A stretch of 64,000 bases of DNA, taken from contig CAXMSE010000064.1 of NCBI GenBank assembly GCA_964196195.1, positions 1 through 64,000 of the forward strand. The letters are read 5' to 3'. Source of the DNA: OFTM10 sp964196195. Lineage in GTDB: Bacteria; Actinomycetota; Acidimicrobiia; Acidimicrobiales; Aldehydirespiratoraceae. Position numbers and translations under genes: made by a program. Below are positions 34,616 through 42,880 of this stretch, piece by piece; positions within the stretch are counted from its first letter, which is position 1, and each line of letters begins with the position of its first letter. The notes beneath the pieces are model-generated. The model had not been told where the DNA came from and made no database searches. It saw nothing but the letters and a program-made list of their open reading frames with translations.

Positions 34616-35881
34616 GTGCGCCACTTCACCGCCGGACTCGAGACCACCGACCCCGAGATCTTCACGGCGCTTGAGGCCGAGACTTCGCGCCAGCGCGACG
34701 GAGTCGAGCTGATCGCTTCCGAGAACCTGGTCAGCCGCGCCACCCTGGAGGCGATCGGTTCGCCGATGGTGAACAAGACGGTCGAGGGGTATCCGGGTGC
34801 CCGCTACTACGGGGGAGCCGAGTACGCCGACCGGATCGAGTCGCTCGCCATCGAGCGGGCAATACAACTATTCGGGGCCCGCTACGCCAATGTGCAACCC
34901 CACTCGGGCTCCCAAGCGAATCTGGCGGTGTTCCTGGCCTTCCTCACTCCGGGCGACACCGTGCTCTCGATGGACCTCTCTGCGGGTGGTCATCTCAGCC
35001 ATGGAGCAGGCCCCAACATCTCGGGCCGCTGGTTCAACATCGTCCAATACGGCGTCGATGGCGACGGGTTTCTCGACTACGACGCCATGGCCGATACCGC
35101 CCGAAGCACATCGCCCAAGCTCATCATCGCGGGAGGGTCCGCCTATCCCCGTGCCATCGACTTCGAGCGGTTCCGGTCGGTCGCCGACGAGGTCGGCGCG
35201 ATCTTGCTGGTCGACATGGCGCATTGGGCGGGCCTGGTGGCCGTCGGGATTCATCCCGACCCGGTACCTCTGGCCGATGTGGTCACCGCCACCACCTACA
35301 AGAATCTCCGTGGCGTGCGAGGGGGATTCATTCTGTCGCATCGAGACGACCTCTCCCGGAAGCTGAACTCGGCGGTTTTCCCCGGGGTGCAGGGATCGGT
35401 GATCCTCAACTCTGTCGCGGCCAAGGCGGTGGCCTTCAAGGAGGCGATGTCGCCCGAGTTCGAGCACTACGCCAATGGCGTGCTCGACAACGCCAGGGCC
35501 CTCGCCGCCACCCTGGTGGAGCGGGGCACAACCGTGCTCACCGGCGGAACCGACACTCCTCTACTGGTGATCGATCTCCGCCCCGTAGCGCTCACCGGGG
35601 CAGCCGCCTCCGATGCCCTGGAAGCAGCCGGCCTGACGGCCAACAAGAATGGTGTGCCCAACGATCCTCAACCACCCAAGATCACGTCGGGCCTGCGCCT
35701 CGGATCGTCGGCCGGCACCGCCCGCGGCATGGGTGTAGACGAGTTCACCCAGATCGGGCACTGGATCGCCGATGTTGTCGAGTCGATGAAGTCGGGCACC
35801 ACTGAGTCAGTGGCCGCCCGTGTACATGAGGGGGTCGGTGAACTTGTCTCCCGATTCCCTATATATCCGGTCGATGACTAG
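34616..35881 (+). CDS. glyA: Serine hydroxymethyltransferase paralogue (PLP, GlyA family)
   Basis: A 421-residue fold-type I PLP enzyme. Family landmarks are ELIASENLVS, GYPGARYYGG, QPHSGSQANLAV, LLVDMAHWAGLVAVG, the Schiff-base Lys in TTYKNLRGVRGG and the C-terminal RFPIYP. Deviations from the usual THKTLRGPRGG (Tyr for His, Asn for Thr) and from the usual PAxTTRG segment (here SSAGTARGMG) suggest a divergent paralogue, perhaps acting on another beta-hydroxy amino acid. GTG 34616 is chosen because a TTG at 34592 adds unrelated residues. Its stop shares a CTAG with the stop of the convergent polyferredoxin gene. A 71-bp piece of its 3' region recurs at 42.6 kb. Confidence 0.88.
   Translation: MRHFTAGLETTDPEIFTALEAETSRQRDGVELIASENLVSRATLEAIGSPMVNKTVEGYPGARYYGGAEYADRIESLAIERAIQLFGARYANVQPHSGSQANLAVFLAFLTPGDTVLSMDLSAGGHLSHGAGPNISGRWFNIVQYGVDGDGFLDYDAMADTARSTSPKLIIAGGSAYPRAIDFERFRSVADEVGAILLVDMAHWAGLVAVGIHPDPVPLADVVTATTYKNLRGVRGGFILSHRDDLSRKLNSAVFPGVQGSVILNSVAAKAVAFKEAMSPEFEHYANGVLDNARALAATLVERGTTVLTGGTDTPLLVIDLRPVALTGAAASDALEAAGLTANKNGVPNDPQPPKITSGLRLGSSAGTARGMGVDEFTQIGHWIADVVESMKSGTTESVAARVHEGVGELVSRFPIYPVDD
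35737..35807 (+). repeat. 71-bp direct repeat, copy 1 (inside the SHMT gene)
   Basis: This segment encodes the SHMT stretch DEFTQIGHWIADVVESMKSG and following residues. It matches 42570-42640 in the same orientation with two mismatches. Together the copies bracket the first molybdoenzyme operon, 6833 bp apart. Confidence 0.95.
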
Positions 35882-37080
35882 TAGCCCGGAGGCTCTGGTC
35901 CAACTATGTCGGCCATCAGGCCTCGGCCGTCGCTGAGGGGCCTGATCGTTCCATGCCCCTGGCGGCACGAACTGCATAAGGGTGAGGAGTCCGCCGCCTT
36001 TGCGGTGACGGCCCCACAATCCACGCATTCGGCCACTTCGCCTTCGGCCACCAAACGATCTGGGCCGGCCACAAGCTCCGCCGCGGCGATGGTCGGACCG
36101 AACTCGATCGCATCTTCGGGGCAGGCAATTGCGCAGAGTCCACAGTCGACGCAGCGTGCCGCTCGGAATCCGATCCCGAAGCCCCCATCGCCCACGTCGA
36201 ACCGGAGAGCCGCAGTAGGACAGAACCGGGCGCAAAGACCACAAGCCGAGCACATCGCACTGTCGATCATCACCCCGGCGTACGGCACGCTCGAGCTGCA
36301 GGCATCGACCACAGGTGGGCGCCAGTTCGCCAGTTGAGCGAGCAGGTTGGCTCGCTGCGGGGGAACGCCCCTCTCCGAGACTTCCCCGGCGATTCGCGCC
36401 GGCTCAGCCGAATTGGCGGCGAGCGAGTCGGAACGCGATCGCAATAACTCAAAAACACCGCGCCGGCTCACTTCGAAACTGGCTGTGTCCACGAACCGCG
36501 TGGCCGACTCCCACGCGGTGACCGTTGCGGCCTGCGTGGCCATCCGAACCCTCTTGTCCGAGGAGACCGATCTCATCAACGCGTTGGCCGATACCGCGGC
36601 GCCCGCGATCACTCGATGAACTGACCCGATGGCACAGTCCTCACATTGCGAATCGTCGAGCCAGACGTCGTCGTCGCATGATTTCAGCAAGCTGAGCAGG
36701 GTCGACAGGTCGATCCCGGCGAGACACCGGCGGTGCAGCCCAACTGTTGCAACCGGTAGATCGGTTTGGCTCCTGTCCTCGGTTTGGATGCACGAGATTC
36801 CGACCGGGCCTTCGGTCATATCTCTGAGGTTGGCGGTCAGGACCAGCTCAGGCCGGCTCTGGCCCGGAGAGATCGCTCCGACCGGACACACCTGGGCACA
36901 TGCCCCGCACGAAACACATCCGGAAGGATCGAGACTGGGACTCGCCCCCGCGAGGTCTATCGCTCCGGTCGGGCACGACGCGAGACACCGGGTGCAGCCC
37001 AGCCCGCTGTGCCGCTGATTGAGGCACGCGTCGGCTCTCAGTTCGGGGGGAGGTACTCCCTGATTCACATATGGCTTCAT
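35878..37080 (-). CDS. Multi-cluster 4Fe-4S polyferredoxin, last gene of Mo complex 1 operon
   Basis: A 400-residue cytoplasmic protein. Ferredoxin-type Cys motifs occur in two blocks: N-terminal CTRCLASCPTGA and CVSCGACAQVCPVGA (about residues 29-70), and C-terminal CSACGLCARFCPTAA and CVDCGLCAIACPEDA (about 272-325). A zinc-ribbon-like CVDCGAV...CSSC tail follows. The middle region carries CEDC and is otherwise unlike named families. It lies 41 bp downstream of the catalytic-subunit gene. A protein of similar plan ends the second Mo operon, so a paired role in electron transfer to or from each complex is likely. No signal peptide. Confidence 0.8.
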   Translation of the reverse strand: MKPYVNQGVPPPELRADACLNQRHSGLGCTRCLASCPTGAIDLAGASPSLDPSGCVSCGACAQVCPVGAISPGQSRPELVLTANLRDMTEGPVGISCIQTEDRSQTDLPVATVGLHRRCLAGIDLSTLLSLLKSCDDDVWLDDSQCEDCAIGSVHRVIAGAAVSANALMRSVSSDKRVRMATQAATVTAWESATRFVDTASFEVSRRGVFELLRSRSDSLAANSAEPARIAGEVSERGVPPQRANLLAQLANWRPPVVDACSSSVPYAGVMIDSAMCSACGLCARFCPTAALRFDVGDGGFGIGFRAARCVDCGLCAIACPEDAIEFGPTIAAAELVAGPDRLVAEGEVAECVDCGAVTAKAADSSPLCSSCRQGHGTIRPLSDGRGLMADIVGPEPPGY

Positions 37081-37121
37081 TCAACCACCTCTCGGATTGA
37101 ACCGAAGATAGTTGTACGTTG

Positions 37122-40100
37122 CTACACCGATTCGATCCGGACCTTGGTGTCGTAGAAGCTGGCGCTGCCACCGATCGGATCGGTCATGCAGACGTCGCCC
37201 AGAACCGGGTCGAGCCGCATCGCCGGGTTAGGCACCGTACCGGTGCCGCGACTGGCGTCACCCCGCACGGTCGCACCGTCGATCTCGACGTCGTTGGATC
37301 CGTACGCCCAATGGCCGAAGGTCCATGAGACCGAAACCGTTCCTGGCCGCATGCCTTCAACAGCCTTGATCTTGCCATCGACGACGTAGGTTCGACCATC
37401 GCCGAGATCGAACCGACTATCCGGGAGCGTGGCCGAAACGATTCGAGCCTTGTCACCATCGTCGAATCCTCGGGACTCCACATCCCGGGTGTTCATCAGG
37501 ATGAAGTTCTCGGGTGCGATCGCCGCCTGTAACCATGGAGCACTCGATGTACGGCTCTGCCCTCCGGTTATCTCCTTGTGGGTGAGCAGGGTGAGATCGT
37601 AGCCCTCATCGACTACGTCGTTTCCGACTGCATCCTGGGTCGGCTGCCACTTGGGCAAGCCATCGAAGTGCTCACCGCTCATCGAGTTGCGCCCCTTGGC
37701 CACCTTCTCGACATAGACGTTCCAGCGGCCCTTCCACTTCGCTGAGATGAACTCATCGTCGGCGTATGCCTTGCTCGCGTCGGCGAAGCGGCCGCCGCGA
37801 TTGAGGAGGTACACCACGCTGGGCCAGAGCTCGTCCGGCACCGCCGCCCGCCACGCCTGCTCATCAAAAACGGCTGCCGGAAGGTGAGCTCGGGCTTCAG
37901 AGAAGATCCTCATCTCCTCCGCGTCGGCCTTCGGCAGAGTCTCCGAGCCGTCCTCCTTGTCGCCGAATGCAAGGTTGGAAGCCATGGCGAGGAAGTACTG
38001 CTCAGGCCGATCGAAGTCGAATCCCTCGCCTAGAGCGTCCTTGCCAAAACCGGCCAGGCCGAGTTCGTTTCCGACTGCCAGCAAGAATGCCTCGAAGGAG
38101 ATCGGCATGTCCTCACCAGCGACGGTGACCGTATCGGTGAGCGGCGCCATCACCGGCTGCCGCATCTTGCTCATCTTGGTGAGGATTCCCGGTGTGGTGT
38201 GAGACACGCCCCAACGTTCCATGAAGGAAAGGTCGGGCAGGATGTAGTCGGCGTACATCGATGTCTCGCCGATGACGATGTCGCACGAGATGACCAGCGG
38301 AATCTTCGAAGAATCACGAAGCATCTCGATCTGGGCATGGCCAGCCGGAGAAGCGAGAACCGGAGTTCCCTTCTGAATCAGCATGGCCTTGGCCTTGTAC
38401 GGATATCCGGCAGCCGCGCTCGGAATGACGTTCTGGTACAGCTCCGATGTGAATGGATACCAAGGTCGCGTGGCGGGGTAGCCGTCGAACAGGGTGCTGT
38501 CCTCGTAGGTGTTCCCCTCCCGATTGATGTGGGTACCCCAATTGATGGCACCGCCCGGGGCACTGACCACCGCACCCTTGGCGAATGGTGCACCTCCCTT
38601 GGAGCCATCCTCGTGCCAGTGACTACCACCGGTGGTGATACCACCCCGGTGGTTCACATTGCCCAGCAGAACGTTGAGGAGCACGATTGCCTGGCCGTTG
38701 TGGTAGCCGTTGGTGTGTTGAACCGGGCCTCGGTAGAACTCTGCCGAGGCCTTCTTTCCGTGGTTGGTGAACTCCAGCGCGAGTTCGACTATGTCGCTTT
38801 CGCTGATGCCGGCTATCTCTGCATATTCGCCGAGGGTCCTCTCTGCTGCCCGATCGCTCAGCAGTTGGAGGGACGGCTTCACCGCGATTCCATTGACTTC
38901 GAACTCACCGCTCAGGAGTCCGCTGGACGCCTCTATGTCCAAGGCCGGACCAGATTCGGTCATCACGACACGCGCACCCGAAACCGACTCACCCTCCTCG
39001 TCGAGGGGGACCTCGAGCCCGGCGTCTTCAGGGGTCAGGAACCTCAACTCGTCGAGGCGGACCAGGTGGGTAGCATCGCTCCACGACATCTCCCCACGCT
39101 CGCCGGCCGCTCCCTCGCTCGGGGCTTCGAGATAGGACGCGTCGTAGCGCTCGTTCTCGATGATCCATCGAATCATCCCAAGCGCGAGGGCGACATCACC
39201 TCCCGGTTGGATGGGAATCCACTTCCACGCCTTGGCAGCTGTCTTGCTCAGTCGTGGATCGACCACGGCGTACTTGAAGTTGTTGCGTACGGCGGAGTCC
39301 GTGACCATTTCAGCAGACGGTGTCGGGCCGAAGTTGGCCTCGAAGGCCCCCGTGCCGAAGAAGATCACGAACTCGCTCGACATGTAGTCCGGCTTCATGT
39401 GTGTCTTGCCCGACATCATCTTGTACGCGATGTGGTGGCTCTGCTCACAGATGGTGGTGTGCAGGAAGAAGTTGGTCGAGCCCATTCCCTCCTTGGTGAA
39501 CCGCTTGGCCATCTCCTTGCGGCCATGCTCGACCCGGCCACCCAAGAAGATGAATTGATTGTTGACGGGACCAAGATCGGGGTGATCGGGGTCGATGAGA
39601 TACTCGAGGTGATCGGCATGGACCTGCTTGAAGTCGGCGATCGTCATCTCACCCGATGCCACTGCGCTCGAGTCGGCCTTGAGCCCTTCGGCTATCTCAG
39701 AATCTCGGAGCTTGTAGATGTCGTTCAGTCCGTCGACTTGACCCTCTCCGAAAAGGTCTCCGCCTGAGATCACTTCATCAACGAATTGATCCCAGTCGAT
39801 CGTCGTCCACTTGCTCTCTCCACGTTTCCCGACGCGTTTGAGAACCTTGCGGAGACGGTACGGGTCGTAGGCGATCTGCACAGCGGCCTGCCCCTTGGGG
39901 CACAACTTGGCGTCTTCTTTGGCCGCGACCTCCAGAGAAGTGGACTCCGCTATATGCGGCAGGAGATTCATCGGGCTGTACGGATTCCCGTCGACCTTGG
40001 TGAGTATTCCGTCCTGCAACTTAGCCTTGATGCTGCACGCCGTATGGCAGTTCAGGCAGACGCTGTAGATGACGTTCTCGGGGCGGTTGAGGGGATATTC

Positions 40101-40298
40101 ACCCGCTGCGGATGCCGGGGTTGCAGAAACGGTATTCCCGGCCAGCTGGGCGAGCACCGGGAGACTGCCGGCCATAGCAGCGGCACCGCCCACCAGAGCG
40201 GTCGTTTGGGCGAGCTCTCGCCGGTTCAGCTTGAACGTCTCTTCGTCCGGCGCGAAATCCTCGGCCACGGCACCCGGCACAATCTTCTCTGCACCCAT
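37122..40298 (-). CDS. Molybdopterin oxidoreductase catalytic subunit, complex 1 (DMSO-reductase superfamily, TtrA-like)
   Basis: A 1058-residue protein. The N-terminus has a Tat-type NRRELAQ (Arg26-27) and a hydrophobic stretch, implying export of the folded enzyme. A [4Fe-4S] motif CLNCHTAC (Cys81, 84, 88) with the fourth Cys in LCPKG (Cys133) is intact. The probable Mo-ligand region reads TTICEQSHHIA. The insert EGQVDGLNDI after GGDLFG and the large size recall tetrathionate-reductase TtrA-type enzymes, but arsenate, selenate or thiosulfate chemistry is not excluded. ATG 40298 starts 1 bp after the NrfD stop; an upstream extension would be non-Tat. The order FeS-NrfD-catalytic is preserved in this operon. 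Confidence 0.88.
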   Translation of the reverse strand: MGAEKIVPGAVAEDFAPDEETFKLNRRELAQTTALVGGAAAMAGSLPVLAQLAGNTVSATPASAAGEYPLNRPENVIYSVCLNCHTACSIKAKLQDGILTKVDGNPYSPMNLLPHIAESTSLEVAAKEDAKLCPKGQAAVQIAYDPYRLRKVLKRVGKRGESKWTTIDWDQFVDEVISGGDLFGEGQVDGLNDIYKLRDSEIAEGLKADSSAVASGEMTIADFKQVHADHLEYLIDPDHPDLGPVNNQFIFLGGRVEHGRKEMAKRFTKEGMGSTNFFLHTTICEQSHHIAYKMMSGKTHMKPDYMSSEFVIFFGTGAFEANFGPTPSAEMVTDSAVRNNFKYAVVDPRLSKTAAKAWKWIPIQPGGDVALALGMIRWIIENERYDASYLEAPSEGAAGERGEMSWSDATHLVRLDELRFLTPEDAGLEVPLDEEGESVSGARVVMTESGPALDIEASSGLLSGEFEVNGIAVKPSLQLLSDRAAERTLGEYAEIAGISESDIVELALEFTNHGKKASAEFYRGPVQHTNGYHNGQAIVLLNVLLGNVNHRGGITTGGSHWHEDGSKGGAPFAKGAVVSAPGGAINWGTHINREGNTYEDSTLFDGYPATRPWYPFTSELYQNVIPSAAAGYPYKAKAMLIQKGTPVLASPAGHAQIEMLRDSSKIPLVISCDIVIGETSMYADYILPDLSFMERWGVSHTTPGILTKMSKMRQPVMAPLTDTVTVAGEDMPISFEAFLLAVGNELGLAGFGKDALGEGFDFDRPEQYFLAMASNLAFGDKEDGSETLPKADAEEMRIFSEARAHLPAAVFDEQAWRAAVPDELWPSVVYLLNRGGRFADASKAYADDEFISAKWKGRWNVYVEKVAKGRNSMSGEHFDGLPKWQPTQDAVGNDVVDEGYDLTLLTHKEITGGQSRTSSAPWLQAAIAPENFILMNTRDVESRGFDDGDKARIVSATLPDSRFDLGDGRTYVVDGKIKAVEGMRPGTVSVSWTFGHWAYGSNDVEIDGATVRGDASRGTGTVPNPAMRLDPVLGDVCMTDPIGGSASFYDTKVRIESV

Positions 40299-40299
40299 T

Positions 40300-41532
40300 T
40301 CAGGCCACCTTCCTCTCGCTCGTGATCGGTAGAAGTTTCGTTCCGAGCAAGAACAGCAAGCCCGCGAACGACACCGCCCAGAAGAAGACCAGCCACTCAC
40401 CGATACTGGGTAGATACTCGAATGTGAGGCCAGGGCCCGTGAACGCGCTTTGGAGCCCCTCGAGCTCCTCCACCGACAGACCCGGGAGCACGATATTGAG
40501 TCGAACGGTCAGGAAAGTCGCTGCGATCAGCCCGGTGGCCACCGCCACCGCCGTCACCGAACTCTTCCGAAGCAGCAGGAGTGCGATCGGGATGGCCGTG
40601 CCGATGAAGATGTGGACTATCCAGAATGCCCACCAGTAGCGGCCGAACAGCACCTCCTCGATGCTGTCGGTGAGGGCAGGAACCGAAGAGAACAGACCGG
40701 TCGAGAACTCTGCCCACTCCAGAAGCAGGTCGAATGCCAGAAGCCCGAGCACCATTCGTCCGAGCAGCGCTACCGTTCTACGATGCTCCGGTGTCCCGGC
40801 ACCCGGGCCCCAGACCGCGGTGAGGAAGGTGAGTAGGGCCCCTCCCGACGCCAGCGCTCCCACCAGGAACACGATCGGAGTCAGGCCGCCGTGCCAGAAG
40901 GGCCGCGCCCCGATGACCCCGAACAGGGCACCCACGCCGCCGTGGAACGCGATCGCCAACGGAACCCCGATGCTTCCCAGGATCTGCAGGATTCGGTGGT
41001 CCCTCTCTACGGCTTCGGCTGAGTCGTCGTTGTGCCCGAAGGTGAGGAAGCCACATAGCCGCCCCCGCAATCCGGGATCCTCACGGCACGCGACCATGTC
41101 GGCTCTCATGGCGAACCAGAATTCTGTCATGAGCAGCACGAAGTAGCTGGTGTAGAGCCACGCCATCCAGCCCATCATCGAGCTGAAGTTGGTGCGGAAC
41201 ATCAACCGCCATGCCCTCAGGGGATGACCGAGATCCACCCACACCAGGATGATGGCCGCGAATAGGGTGACGAGGGCCGTCAACAGAGCCATCTTCCCGA
41301 TCGGTTGTAGGCGCTTGACGCGGAACACATAAACGAGTGTCGAGAGAAGGAACGCACCAGCCGAGAGGCCGATCAGATAGATGTAGCCAGCAACCCAGAG
41401 TCCCCACGGTATGTAGCTGCCATAGTTGGCCATGTCGTGACCGTCGGTGGCCCGCTGGTAGAGGCCGACGAGGCCAACCAGGAAGCCGATGCTTACGAGT
41501 GGCCAGGCGAGTCGTCTCATGATAGATGTCAT
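40300..41532 (-). CDS. NrfD/PsrC-type membrane subunit, complex 1
   Basis: A 410-residue integral membrane protein with about 9-10 hydrophobic segments, including PWGLWVAGYIYLIGLSAGAF near the N-terminus, a typical NrfD opening. Such subunits bind quinone and anchor the FeS and Mo subunits on the outer face. It follows the FeS subunit gene by 12 bp and precedes the catalytic gene by 1 bp. A large loop GFLTFGHNDDSAEAVERDHR lies between TM segments. The organism's quinone and the direction of electron flow are not evident. Confidence 0.9.
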   Translation of the reverse strand: MTSIMRRLAWPLVSIGFLVGLVGLYQRATDGHDMANYGSYIPWGLWVAGYIYLIGLSAGAFLLSTLVYVFRVKRLQPIGKMALLTALVTLFAAIILVWVDLGHPLRAWRLMFRTNFSSMMGWMAWLYTSYFVLLMTEFWFAMRADMVACREDPGLRGRLCGFLTFGHNDDSAEAVERDHRILQILGSIGVPLAIAFHGGVGALFGVIGARPFWHGGLTPIVFLVGALASGGALLTFLTAVWGPGAGTPEHRRTVALLGRMVLGLLAFDLLLEWAEFSTGLFSSVPALTDSIEEVLFGRYWWAFWIVHIFIGTAIPIALLLLRKSSVTAVAVATGLIAATFLTVRLNIVLPGLSVEELEGLQSAFTGPGLTFEYLPSIGEWLVFFWAVSFAGLLFLLGTKLLPITSERKVA

Positions 41533-41544
41533 GCCGGTCTCCTT

Positions 41545-42267
41545 TCAGGCGAGGTAGTAGACGGATGGTTCGGTACCCATTTCTTCTTTGAGCCGGATCG
41601 CGTTCGGCTCGGCAATCAAGTCCGACACCACCGCATCGGGATCGCTCGAGTCGCCGAAGTAGTTCGCCATCCCGATGCAGGTCGACACGCACGCCGGCAA
41701 TAAGCCTTCCTCGAGTCTGTGAAGACAGAAGGTGCACTTCCTCACGTTGCCGATCGGGGAGTCGCCCCCGTCACCGCGCGGCCACTCCTTCTGATACTCG
41801 AAACTCGGCAGCAGCTCGTACTCCATCTGTTCGGGCTGGTTTTCGGTGTAGGTGTGACCCGAGTCGAAGGTACGAGCGGAGTACGGGCAGGCGGTTATGC
41901 AGTAGCGACAGCCGATGCATTGGTTGTAGTCGATCTGCACGATTCCGTCGTCACGCTTCCAGGTGGCGCCCACCGGGCAGACCGGCACACACGGCGGTTC
42001 GGCGCACTGCATACAGGGACGGGGCATGAACCTTCGGCTCACGTTGGGGTACGTGCCGATCTCGGTCTCGAGCACTGGACGGTAGACCACCCCGGGAGGA
42101 AGCTTGTTCTCTGCGACACAGCTCACCGTGCAGGCGTGACAGCCCACGCATTTGCGGAGGTCGATTACCATCGCCCAGCGGCGATCCTCGACCGGCTTCT
42201 CCAGAGCTCTTTCGACGTCGCCTCGCATCCGGACCAGAACGCTCTGTTCCTGAAGTAGCTCCGGCAT
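41545..42267 (-). CDS. 4x[4Fe-4S] ferredoxin subunit, complex 1 (TtrB/PsrB-like)
   Basis: A 240-residue iron-sulfur subunit with the four-cluster pattern of DMSO-reductase-type B subunits: CVGCHACTVSC, CMQCAEPPCVPVCPVGA, CIGCRYCITACPYSA and CTFCLHRLEEG...CVSTC. The C-terminal GTEPSVYYLA is also typical. It is the first gene of the operon; ATG 42267 is preceded by a strong GGGAGG. No signal peptide is present, so it would be co-exported with the Tat-signalled catalytic subunit. Confidence 0.92.
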   Translation of the reverse strand: MPELLQEQSVLVRMRGDVERALEKPVEDRRWAMVIDLRKCVGCHACTVSCVAENKLPPGVVYRPVLETEIGTYPNVSRRFMPRPCMQCAEPPCVPVCPVGATWKRDDGIVQIDYNQCIGCRYCITACPYSARTFDSGHTYTENQPEQMEYELLPSFEYQKEWPRGDGGDSPIGNVRKCTFCLHRLEEGLLPACVSTCIGMANYFGDSSDPDAVVSDLIAEPNAIRLKEEMGTEPSVYYLA

Positions 42268-42569
42268 CGTTGGCCTCCCGCGTCTAGTGCTTAACCAAGA
42301 CTTTGTTAACTCTTAACCATCTGATAGAGGACAACGTCACATTCAGCGATAAGTGAGGCAATATTATCTCTATAAGAGATGCACTGCATGTGTTTGAGAG
42401 TAACAGCCGCGTGGTAGCCGAGCCGCTTGGCTTCTCACCCCCGACACGCTGCTGCGCTGCCAACGGTTCCAGCAGCTCACCCCCACGAGGTCGACAGCCT
42501 CGCCTTCCGTTCCTGACGCTCCGCGATGCCTTCACGACGGGCTGCACGTCACATCAACCGGAAATCGAC
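42268..42569. promoter_or_regulatory. AT-richer intergenic region upstream of Mo complex 1 operon
   Basis: About 300 bp without a convincing gene. It contains an inverted repeat TTAAC (42291-42295) / GTTAA (42305-42309), a further CTTAACC, and a palindrome ATCTCT-ATA-AGAGAT at 42366-42380. Base composition is lower in GC than its surroundings, as expected for a promoter/operator region. No known regulator site is recognised. Confidence 0.4.
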
Positions 42570-42640
42570 AGACGAGTTCACCCAGATCGGGCACTGGATC
42601 GCCGACGTTGTCGAGTCGATGAAGTCGGGCACCACCGAGT
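42570..42640 (+). repeat. 71-bp direct repeat, copy 2 (detached SHMT fragment)
   Basis: It is identical to 35737-35807 at 69 of 71 positions and lies in the same orientation and reading frame, but without the rest of the SHMT gene. Both differences leave the encoded residues unchanged. It abuts a truncated SRPBCC reading frame. Confidence 0.95.
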
Positions 42641-42864
42641 GCGTGCCGGAAGACGTATTCGAGTTCGTAACCGAGGGCTACACGAGGTGGCGGTACGAGT
42701 TCGCCGGCCAGGATGGTGCCACCGTGCTGACGGAGTCCTACAGCCATCCGCCCTACACGGGCTGGAAGAAGTTCCTGTACTCCACCGTTGCTCGCCGTTC
42801 AGCCGGGATGGTGAAGGGGATCGAACAAACACTCGCCCGGATCAAGGACACCCTCGAGGCCTGA
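42570..42864 (+). pseudogene. Chimeric remnant: SHMT fragment joined in frame to the C-terminal half of an SRPBCC protein
   Basis: The frame reads DEFTQIGHWIADVV... from the SHMT repeat for about 24 residues. It then switches at about 42641 to a sequence ending EFAGQDGATVLTESY, FLYSTVARRSAGM and GIEQTLARIKDTLEA, which looks like the last strands and helix of a polyketide-cyclase/START-like (SRPBCC) domain. The SRPBCC N-terminal half is missing. An ATG at 42526 lies in frame, so expression of a short fusion is possible, but the residues before the repeat look non-coding. Best read as a rearrangement scar. Confidence 0.72.
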
Positions 42865-42880
42865 CGGCAGTTCCGCCCTG

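Noticed and set aside
35878..35881. CTAG shared by two convergent stop codons
   Set aside because: A 4-bp tail-to-tail overlap of two TAG stops is a simple consequence of gene packing, not a regulatory site.
38199..39767. A 522-codon plus-strand frame opposite the Mo complex 1 catalytic gene
   Set aside because: The opposite strand has intact FeS, Mo and Tat motifs; this frame shows none and is a shadow.
37122..40298. Naming complex 1 tetrathionate reductase (ttrA)
   Set aside because: Several motifs recall TtrA, but arsenate, selenate and other enzymes of this superfamily share them; without a phylogeny the specific name is not supported.
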